Origin: Acidobacteriota bacterium
GTDB taxonomy: Bacteria; Acidobacteriota; Aminicenantia; Aminicenantales; Aminicenantaceae
Length of the DNA: 12,203 bases
Assembly (NCBI GenBank): GCA_030609975.1
Contig: JAUWSR010000081.1
Span: forward strand, 1-12,203
Direction of reading: 5' to 3'
This document shows positions 1 through 5,471 of the stretch, piece by piece. Positions within the stretch are counted from its first letter, which is position 1. Each line of letters begins with the position of its first letter. The notes beneath the pieces are model-generated. The model saw only the letters and a program-made list of their open reading frames with translations, had not been told where the DNA came from and made no database searches. Made by a program: the position numbers and the translations under genes.

Positions 1-1273
1 CCGGTCGGACCGGAAGGTCGATCATGGCGTATTCGGGAGGGGACAGGTCCAACTTGGATGAGTTCATCACCCAATCCCAACTCAGAGCGCGCCCGGTGTA
101 GGCACTCATGCGGCCCATGATGGCCGTCATCGTGCTTTCGGCAACTTGCACACCCTCATTCAGGGGTTTCCCCTCGCGGATACTTTTGATCAGATCGGTG
201 TGCTCCCGGACGTAAGGATTGGGAGATTCATCCGGATATTCGAAAGCATGATTCCCCTTGATATAGCCGTTGGCGCCATCCGTATAGGAGAAGCCTTTTG
301 TCCCCACGACGCGTTCGGATACATTGCTGTGCGCGCCGTCGGTCTGCCGGCACATACTCATCACCCGGGCTCCGTTGGCATACTCGTATTCAATGGCGAA
401 ATGATCAAAGATGTTACCATACCAGGGTTCTGTACGGACCTGGCGACCTCCCATGCCCGAACATTTGACGGGATGCGAGCCGATGGCCCAATTGATAACA
501 TCCAGGTTGTGAACATGCTGCTCCACAATGTGATCTCCTGAAAGCCAGGTCAAAAACAGCCAGTTGCGGCAGTGCCATTCCATGTCCGACCAGCCTTGGG
601 ATTTGCGGTTTTCCCAGTTGCTCTTGGCGCGTTCGATCCACAGTGCTCCCATGTTCCAGTAACACTGGCCGGATACGATCTCGCCGATGTCTCCGCCGTG
701 GATGCGTTTCATGATCTCCAGGTAATGTGCTTGATGGCGGCGCTGTGTGCCGGCCACGATCCCCAGCCCTTTCTGCTTCGCCAGCTCAGCACTTTTGATG
801 ACCGAACGTATCCCGGGAGGATCGACAGCGACCGGTTTTTCCATGAAGATGTGTTTGCCGGCCTCGACCGCGGCCTTGAGATGGATGGGCCGGAAATGGG
901 GAGGGCAGGCCAGAATGACCATGTCGATATCGCTTGCCAATACTTTCCTATAGGCGTCGAAACCGAAAAACTGTGTTTCCGGTGTCACAGCCACGTTGCC
1001 GGGATCTAATCGTTCGTTAAGCCTTTCAAGAGAGCCTTCTACCCTGTCCTTAAAAAGATCTCCGATCGCTGTGATCACGATATTGGGGGAAGAGCTGACA
1101 CAGTCGATGGCAGCACCTGTGCCGCGTCCTCCACTGCCTATCAAACCAACCCGGAGTTTATCCGAGCCGGCTGCGAATAGAGCCCCGGAACCGGAGACCA
1201 TCGCGGCCAATGAGGCCGCCGAGGTGGTCTTTATAAAGTCTCGTCGTGTGATCCCTTTTTGCGTATTGTCCAT
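1..1273 (-). CDS. Tat-exported Gfo/Idh/MocA-family oxidoreductase (3' end cut by window edge)
   Basis: This is an NAD(P)-dependent dehydrogenase of the Gfo/Idh/MocA family, which acts on sugars, inositols and sugar acids. I translated the minus strand from the ATG at 1273-1271: 424 codons stay open to the left edge, so the C-terminus is missing. Residues 9-15 (TRRDFIK) plus a small-residue stretch to about 36 form a twin-arginine leader, so the folded, cofactor-loaded enzyme is probably exported. A Rossmann fold follows, with nucleotide-binding GSGGRG at 46-51 and the family EKP motif at 145-147. E251, H255 and D258 sit in a GDHxxEQxxHNLD block typical of the catalytic region. An AAAGGAGT site at 1281-1288 lies well placed before the ATG. 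It is 43 bases downstream of the isomerase gene on the same strand, so the two are probably cotranscribed. The substrate cannot be told. Plus-strand ORFs here (146-541, 572-1009) are shadows. Confidence 0.93.
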   Translation of the reverse strand, partial: MDNTQKGITRRDFIKTTSAASLAAMVSGSGALFAAGSDKLRVGLIGSGGRGTGAAIDCVSSSPNIVITAIGDLFKDRVEGSLERLNERLDPGNVAVTPETQFFGFDAYRKVLASDIDMVILACPPHFRPIHLKAAVEAGKHIFMEKPVAVDPPGIRSVIKSAELAKQKGLGIVAGTQRRHQAHYLEIMKRIHGGDIGEIVSGQCYWNMGALWIERAKSNWENRKSQGWSDMEWHCRNWLFLTWLSGDHIVEQHVHNLDVINWAIGSHPVKCSGMGGRQVRTEPWYGNIFDHFAIEYEYANGARVMSMCRQTDGAHSNVSERVVGTKGFSYTDGANGYIKGNHAFEYPDESPNPYVREHTDLIKSIREGKPLNEGVQVAESTMTAIMGRMSAYTGRALSWDWVMNSSKLDLSPPEYAMIDLPVRP

Positions 1274-1280
1274 TTTGTCC

Positions 1281-1288
1281 ACTCCTTT
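1281..1288 (-). promoter_or_regulatory. Shine-Dalgarno site of the Gfo/Idh/MocA gene
   Basis: The minus strand reads AAAGGAGT here, with about 8 bases between its AGGAG core and the ATG at 1273. It fixes the start of the oxidoreductase and shows that this genome uses ordinary Shine-Dalgarno initiation. Confidence 0.75.
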
Positions 1289-1316
1289 TTTGTTTTGCTT
1301 GATGACCTAATTCTGC

Positions 1317-2279
1317 TTAGAAGTCATCACATTCTCGATAAGCAGAGAGCAGGGCCTTTTCCCCTTCCAGGCCGGATTTGCTCTTGCCATGCTCCATACA
1401 CACAACCCCGTCATAGCCTTTGCCATGCAGATGCTTAAAGATGTTCCGGTAGTTGATCTCCCCGGTTGTCGGCTCCTTGCGTCCCGGATTGTCTCCGACA
1501 TGAAAAGCCGCGATCTCATCCCAGGCCAGATCGATGTTGGGGATCAGGTTCCCCTCCTGGATCTGCTGGTGATAGATGTCGTTGACGATCTTGCAGCTGG
1601 GGCTTGCCACCGACCGGCAGATCTGGTAGGCCTGAGGGATCTTCGTCAAAAAAAGGCCGGGGTGATTGCTCCAGGCGTTGAGGGGCTCGATGACGATGAT
1701 CAAACCCGCCGCCTCACAGATCTCTGCGCAGAACTTGAGGTTGTCGATCACATTGGCAGTCTGATAATCCCATTCCAGCCCTTCGTCAAAACGGCCGGGA
1801 ACCACAAGTGTCCAGCGGCAGTTGACCCTCTTGGCCACGGCTACGGCCTCTGTGAGTCGTTTTTTCAACATCTCACGTATCTCGGGATCCCGGGTCACAA
1901 AGGAATTGACCTTGAAATCCGCATAGGCCACAAAAGGACCCCAGGTCATTCCCAGGCGATCCATCGTTTTAGCTAGTTTTTCCTGTTCTGGGACCGGCTT
2001 GTTCATGAGGCCGTTGTCGAACATGGCGCGGAAGCCCTGGTCGGCCATGAATTTAACCTGGTCGATGGGGTCTTTTCCGGCATGGTTCTCGAACATGTCC
2101 AAATAGGGAGCATACTTCAACTTAAAACCTGCAGCGTTAGGAGAGGATCGGGGGAGGGCTGCGGCTGCATTTACTCCTGTAGCCGACAGCATGGCTGTAG
2201 ATACGGCCGCAGAACCGATAAATTGCCTGCGGGATAGAGTCCCGGAATTTTTGGCTTGCTTCTGAGTTTTTGACACCAC
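1317..2279 (-). CDS. Tat-exported TIM-barrel sugar isomerase/epimerase, hydroxypyruvate isomerase-like
   Basis: A 320-residue protein of the xylose isomerase-like TIM-barrel superfamily (AP-endonuclease 2 fold), closest in pattern to hydroxypyruvate isomerase. Residues 16-22 (SRRQFIG) followed by an Ala-rich stretch to about 41 form a twin-arginine leader. Likely metal and active-site residues are E198 (IEPLN), D234 and H237 (NDIYHQQ), H260 (FHVGD), E274 (GEINY) and E296 (CMEHG). The GEINY block and the EGNL that follows YHQQIQ match hydroxypyruvate isomerase closely. The protein would interconvert an aldose or ketose, or epimerise a sugar, possibly feeding the oxidoreductase encoded 43 bases downstream. 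The start is GTG; two GTG codons are adjacent, at 2279-2277 and 2276-2274. The AAGGAGG at 2289-2283 leaves 3 bases to the first and 6 to the second, so the second is the more likely start. The fold is sure; the substrate is not. Confidence 0.9.
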   Translation of the reverse strand: MVSKTQKQAKNSGTLSRRQFIGSAAVSTAMLSATGVNAAAALPRSSPNAAGFKLKYAPYLDMFENHAGKDPIDQVKFMADQGFRAMFDNGLMNKPVPEQEKLAKTMDRLGMTWGPFVAYADFKVNSFVTRDPEIREMLKKRLTEAVAVAKRVNCRWTLVVPGRFDEGLEWDYQTANVIDNLKFCAEICEAAGLIIVIEPLNAWSNHPGLFLTKIPQAYQICRSVASPSCKIVNDIYHQQIQEGNLIPNIDLAWDEIAAFHVGDNPGRKEPTTGEINYRNIFKHLHGKGYDGVVCMEHGKSKSGLEGEKALLSAYRECDDF

Positions 2280-2297
2280 ACTCCTCCTTCTTTGGGC

Positions 2298-2326
2298 ATT
2301 CTATGTTATGCATAAAGAATTTTCAA
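2298..2326 (-). promoter_or_regulatory. Sigma70-type promoter for the isomerase-oxidoreductase pair
   Basis: On the minus strand, TTGAAA (2326-2321) and TAGAAT (2303-2298) are separated by exactly 17 bases. Each box differs from consensus at one position. Transcription would start near 2291, giving a very short leader of about 12-15 bases that holds the Shine-Dalgarno site. It is the only strong promoter seen upstream of either minus-strand gene. Confidence 0.7.
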
Positions 2327-2335
2327 TATATCCCT

Positions 2336-2363
2336 TTTACTGTTACAAAGATGCAATTACAAT
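2336..2363 (+). promoter_or_regulatory. Possible promoter of the former aldo/keto reductase gene
   Basis: TTTACT (2336-2341) and TACAAT (2358-2363) lie 16 bases apart, with four and five matches to the consensus boxes. They sit about 50 bases before the pseudogene start and just beyond the opposite-facing promoter of the isomerase gene, so the region would be a divergent promoter pair. If still active, it would transcribe only a decayed gene. Confidence 0.35.
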
Positions 2364-2412
2364 AGGGCACTAAGTCATAAAGACTGATCCGGATTTCTTA
2401 CAGAGGCTGGAA

Positions 2413-2732
2413 ATGCACTATAGAGAATTTGGAAAAACCGGCAAGCAGGTTTCGGTTTTAGGCGCTGACCGACCTCCCACCCTTGCTAAGAAAAAATCTG
2501 TTTGTTTCCACCAAGTCTCATTATCAGACGGAGCCCACAGCTAAGGATGTGCGCAAACACATCGACTCTCAACTCGTAAAGCTGCAGCGGGACAAGATCG
2601 AGTTTTATCAGATGTGGTGTTTAATGGACCTGGAACAATTCCATACCATCATGCAGCCAGGCTACCGATTGCACTCAGAAACTGCCTATCCGGGAGTATC
2701 TGCAGAAAATCGGAGAGTTCTTGGAGGAATAG
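2413..2732 (+). pseudogene. Eroded aldo/keto reductase (4Fe-4S-type) pseudogene
   Basis: Remains of an aldo/keto reductase are spread over three frames. The N-terminus starts at the ATG at 2413 (MHYREFGKTGKQVSVLGA) and runs to about 2466. A middle piece in another frame (about 2483-2662) carries FVSTKSHYQTEP, a region with VRKHIDSQLVKLQRDKIEFY, and MWCLMDLEQF, which match the strand 2/helix 2 region of the family. A C-terminal tail in the third frame (2670-2732) reads CTQKLPIREYLQKIGEFLEE and ends at TAG; this resembles the end of family members with a ferredoxin-like Cys cluster. The intact family is about 330-390 residues long, but the remains total only about 100, so two large internal deletions must have removed the catalytic Tyr region and most of the barrel. 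It cannot make an active enzyme. A 115-residue ORF from a TTG at 2483 to 2830 covers the middle piece but leaves the homology after about 2662. Confidence 0.85.
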
Positions 2733-2776
2733 ATCTAACCGCATCCGAATCAACAATTTGTGGCTTTTATAAATAT

Positions 2777-2792
2777 ATGGGGGTTTCCCCAT
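2777..2792. repeat. Perfect 6-bp inverted repeat with 4-base loop
   Basis: ATGGGG and CCCCAT are separated by GTTT, between the end of the pseudogene and the tetR promoter. The hairpin could be a leftover transcription stop of the lost reductase gene, but no clear T-run follows on either strand, so its role is uncertain. Confidence 0.3.
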
Positions 2793-2798
2793 CGAGAC

Positions 2799-2827
2799 TT
2801 GACAAATTCCAAGGGGAGTTTTATATT
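2799..2827 (+). promoter_or_regulatory. Sigma70-type promoter of the tetR/envelope operon
   Basis: A perfect -35 box TTGACA (2799-2804) is separated by 17 bases from TATATT (2822-2827), which has five of six matches to the -10 consensus. Transcription would begin near 2834, at the left edge of the palindromic operator, leaving a leader of about 39 bases before tetR. Confidence 0.75.
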
Positions 2828-2833
2828 TAATAA

Positions 2834-2851
2834 TGACCGAACGGTCGGTCA
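2834..2851. promoter_or_regulatory. Probable TetR-family operator
   Basis: TGACCGAACGGTCGGTCA is an 18-base palindrome in which eight of nine base pairs are symmetric. The GACCG/CGGTC half-sites are typical of TetR/AcrR operators. It begins about where transcription should start, right after the -10 box and 21 bases before the tetR ATG. A repressor bound here would block initiation, so the operon is probably repressed by its own first gene product and relieved by a ligand. Confidence 0.75.
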
Positions 2852-2872
2852 AGTATATAGCCAGAGATACAG

Positions 2873-3481
2873 ATGCCAAAAGTTGTGAATAAACAGGAAA
2901 AAAGAGCCCGGATATTGGAAGCTGCGATCCGAGTTTTTGCGGAAAGGGGCATGAATAGCACCAAGATTTTGGATATTGCAGAGGCCGCCGGCATCGGAAA
3001 AGGGACCGTGTATGAATATTTCCATAGCAAGGACGAGATCATATCGGCCAGTTACCACTTTTTTATGGGACAGGTGGAAAGCCGTGTCAGCGGTCGTCTG
3101 CTCCATCTGCAAGATCCTCTGGACAAGCTTATGGCCTACTTTACGGCATGGGGCGAAGTTCTAGATAGTGAGCTTTTGGGCTACATCGAAGTCCTGCTCG
3201 ACTTCTGGGCCGCAGGTCTTCGCCGCAAAGAAACCGCCATGACCTTAAATTTGACGGAGATTTACCAGGAATTCCGGCTGGCGCTTGAGTCCTTGTTGGA
3301 AGAGTGCCTGACTCAGGGCAAAATCAGGCCGGTAAATACTCGCATTGCCGCCTCTATCCTGCTGGGTGCCATGGATGGTTTGCTGCTACAGTGGATCCTG
3401 GACCGTTCCGTCTTTGATATTAAAGAAGCCATTGCACTTTTGCCTTCTATCCTCATCGATGGCTTGATTAGAGAGGAATGA
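2873..3481 (+). CDS. TetR/AcrR-family transcriptional regulator
   Basis: A 202-residue regulator of normal family length. Residues about 9-55 form the DNA-binding domain. The helix-turn-helix lies near 31-50 (KILDIAEAAGIGKGTVYEYF) and is followed by HSKDEI, all standard TetR sequence. The rest is an all-helical ligand-binding domain whose hydrophobic ligand cannot be predicted. The ATG at 2873 is the first possible start, since an in-frame TAG lies at 2858. Its Shine-Dalgarno site is weak (AGAGA), which would keep repressor levels low. A promoter and an 18-base palindrome lie just upstream, and the next gene starts 1 base after the stop, so it very likely represses itself and the three downstream envelope genes. 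In many TetR-RND loci the regulator senses the exporter substrate or a fatty compound; that is inference here. Confidence 0.93.
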   Translation: MPKVVNKQEKRARILEAAIRVFAERGMNSTKILDIAEAAGIGKGTVYEYFHSKDEIISASYHFFMGQVESRVSGRLLHLQDPLDKLMAYFTAWGEVLDSELLGYIEVLLDFWAAGLRRKETAMTLNLTEIYQEFRLALESLLEECLTQGKIRPVNTRIAASILLGAMDGLLLQWILDRSVFDIKEAIALLPSILIDGLIREE

Positions 3482-3482
3482 G

Positions 3483-4244
3483 ATGAAACAGGCAGTTATT
3501 ATGCTTATAGGGGTGCTGTTGGGGCTAAATTCCCTGTCCGGGCAAGCCCTGTCAGGCGAAGAGATCGTAAAAAGAGTTAACGACATCATGTCGCCTGCCA
3601 GCAGTTGGGCCAAATCGAAAATGACCATTACCACAACATCCGGTGACAAGCGAACCTTCGTTTCTGAGTCTTGGAGTAAGAACAAGGGAGAGAAGAATTT
3701 GGTCCGATATCTCGAGCCCAGCCGGGTCAAGGGACAAGCTGTGCTGATGCTGAACAATGCCGATGATATCTGGATGTTCTTTCCCCGCACTCAGCGTGTG
3801 CGCAAATTGGCCACACACGCCAAGCGGCAGAAGATGCAGGGCAGCGATTTTTCCTATGAAGACATGGGTGGTGGAGATGCCTTTATCGATGATTTTGCCT
3901 CTACGCGCCTGGAGGATGATACAGCCGAAGGCTTTGAATGCTACCAGCTGGAACTCCTCCGGAAACCGGAAAGCGATGCCTCCTATTCTCGGCTGCGGCT
4001 CTGGGTCGTTAAGGAAAATTTTGTGCCTGTCATCATCGATTATTATGCCGAAAAGGAACCGGAACGCCCATTGAAGCGTCTGGTGGCAAGCGACATTCGC
4101 CTTGTCGATGGCATCCCCACTGCCATGAAGATGGTGATGTTCAACCAAGAGGATAACACTCAGACTGAGATGGAGTTTCTGGATGTCAAATACAATCTCG
4201 CGCTGGATGACAGCCTGTTCACTGAGAGAAACTTAAAAAAATGA
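3483..4244 (+). CDS. LolA-like periplasmic outer-membrane lipoprotein-sorting protein
   Basis: A 253-residue secreted protein of the LolA-like family often named outer membrane lipoprotein-sorting protein (COG2834). Residues 1-22 are a Sec signal peptide with probable cleavage after GQA; there is no lipobox cysteine, so the mature protein should be soluble in the periplasm. The body has the half-barrel pattern of alternating hydrophobic strands. The family signature is the DIWMFFPRTQRVRK segment (95-108) and MQGSDFSYEDM (118-128). Such proteins have a hydrophobic groove and are often encoded beside RND/MMPL exporters, suggesting they ferry a lipid or lipid-linked substrate across the periplasm. 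It is not the housekeeping LolA, because it is longer and sits in a regulated operon. An AGAGGA site lies inside the end of tetR, only 1 base separates the genes, and the stop overlaps the next start by 4 bases, implying coupled translation. Confidence 0.87.
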   Translation: MKQAVIMLIGVLLGLNSLSGQALSGEEIVKRVNDIMSPASSWAKSKMTITTTSGDKRTFVSESWSKNKGEKNLVRYLEPSRVKGQAVLMLNNADDIWMFFPRTQRVRKLATHAKRQKMQGSDFSYEDMGGGDAFIDDFASTRLEDDTAEGFECYQLELLRKPESDASYSRLRLWVVKENFVPVIIDYYAEKEPERPLKRLVASDIRLVDGIPTAMKMVMFNQEDNTQTEMEFLDVKYNLALDDSLFTERNLKK

Positions 4245-5446
4245 GAACACTTTCTTCTTTTCTGACTTTTCTTCTGATGGCGGGGATCTGCCTTTTGTCC
4301 ACACCTTTAAACGCCCAGGACAAGGTTGAGATATTCGGCTATTTTGAGCCTCAAGTCCTGGGGACCAGGCTCCAGGGAAATTTCTACCAGACGTTCACCA
4401 ACAAGCTCCGGCTCGATCTCAGGTCGGTTCTCTCCGACCATATCACCTTTGCCGCCAACGTCAACTTCATCACCTACCATGGAAAGACGGAGTGGGATGT
4501 GTTGGAATTCCTTTCTGAAAAGATCGTCTCTTCCGTCCCTCCGGAGATGTTGGATTTTTATGTCCTCCGTTTTGAACATGAGATCTTTCTGGATAACGCT
4601 TGGGTGAAGCTCAGCTTCAAGCCTTTGGATATCACCTTGGGCAAACAGCAGATCTCCATGGGGACCGGATATGTCTGGAATCCCACCGATGTGTTCAACC
4701 ACAAGGATGTGCTCGATCCCACCTACGAACAGCCGGGGCACAATGCACTACGTGTGGATGTGCCGCTGATGGGTTCCACAACCCTGACTGCGCTCTATTC
4801 CCCCGAATCGACCTGGGCGGAGTCGACCAAGTTGGTAGAGCTTAAAAGCCGGATCGGACGTTTTGACCTCTTTGTGACTGCGATCGAGACCTTGTGGCGG
4901 GTTCACGACTATACCCATTTTGACCCCGACGGGATGAACTTTGTGGAGCATCCGGAGAAACGGCAGCTGCTGGGCGGCAGCACGGCTGGGGAATTTCTGG
5001 GATTGGGAGTGTGGGCGGAGTATGCCTACAATTGGATGGAAAAGTCGGACGATTTTTACGAGCTGGCCGCTGGAGCGGATTACACCTTTGTTTCTCAGAC
5101 CTATGTGATGGTGGAGTACTACCGCAATACCCTGGGCAAAACAGACGCGTCTGACTATGATCTGAATGACTGGATGCGATTCTTTTCAGCCGAACAGAAG
5201 GCCATCGCGCGTGATCAGGTGTATATATTTGGTCAACATCCTGTGACGGATCTTTTGAGCTTGGGGCTGCAGACCATCTACAGTATCTCGGATAGCAGCG
5301 CGGCGCTGGTGCCGACATTGTTCTATTCGCTGTCGGACAATGTGGAGGTCTTTGCTTATTTGAGCTTTAATTTGGGTAAAGAGGGGACGGCGTATGCTCG
5401 AAAATTGGGCGATGGAGGATTGATACGCCTCCGGGCCTATTTCTAG
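4241..5446 (+). CDS. DUF1302-like outer-membrane beta-barrel protein
   Basis: A 401-residue protein with a Sec signal peptide (1 to about 26, ending LNAQ). The rest alternates polar and hydrophobic residues as in a transmembrane beta-barrel. It ends in LRAYF, and a C-terminal Phe is the usual signal for barrel insertion by BAM. The stretch near 133-152 (LGKQQISMGTGYVWNPTDVF) matches the LGKQ-x-x-x-GTG-x-x-WNPTD pattern of DUF1302-type and related porins. It is probably an outer-membrane channel or receptor handling the cargo of the RND exporter and the LolA-like protein; that role is inferred from gene order. The ATG overlaps the previous TGA (ATGA), and the exporter gene starts 25 bases downstream. 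Opposite-strand ORFs here are shadows. Confidence 0.8.
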   Translation: MRTLSSFLTFLLMAGICLLSTPLNAQDKVEIFGYFEPQVLGTRLQGNFYQTFTNKLRLDLRSVLSDHITFAANVNFITYHGKTEWDVLEFLSEKIVSSVPPEMLDFYVLRFEHEIFLDNAWVKLSFKPLDITLGKQQISMGTGYVWNPTDVFNHKDVLDPTYEQPGHNALRVDVPLMGSTTLTALYSPESTWAESTKLVELKSRIGRFDLFVTAIETLWRVHDYTHFDPDGMNFVEHPEKRQLLGGSTAGEFLGLGVWAEYAYNWMEKSDDFYELAAGADYTFVSQTYVMVEYYRNTLGKTDASDYDLNDWMRFFSAEQKAIARDQVYIFGQHPVTDLLSLGLQTIYSISDSSAALVPTLFYSLSDNVEVFAYLSFNLGKEGTAYARKLGDGGLIRLRAYF

Positions 5447-5460
5447 ACGCGGATCTAACC

Positions 5461-5465
5461 AGGAG
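5461..5465 (+). promoter_or_regulatory. Shine-Dalgarno site of the RND exporter gene
   Basis: AGGAG stands 6 bases before the ATG at 5472, in the 25-base gap after the barrel gene. The good site allows independent initiation on the operon messenger. Confidence 0.7.
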
Positions 5466-5471
5466 AAAAAA

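Noticed and set aside
146..1310. Plus-strand ORFs (146-541, 572-1009, 996-1310)
   Set aside because: All lie opposite the continuous Gfo/Idh/MocA reading frame, which has clear family motifs; they show no family of their own.
1389..1976. 195-residue plus-strand ORF
   Set aside because: Antisense shadow of the TIM-barrel isomerase gene.
2483..2830. 115-residue plus-strand ORF taken as an intact gene
   Set aside because: Only its first 60 residues look like aldo/keto reductase; the remainder is the wrong frame through the pseudogene tail and into the tetR promoter.
3552..4148. 198-residue minus-strand ORF
   Set aside because: Antisense to the LolA-like gene, with no ribosome site or recognisable domain.
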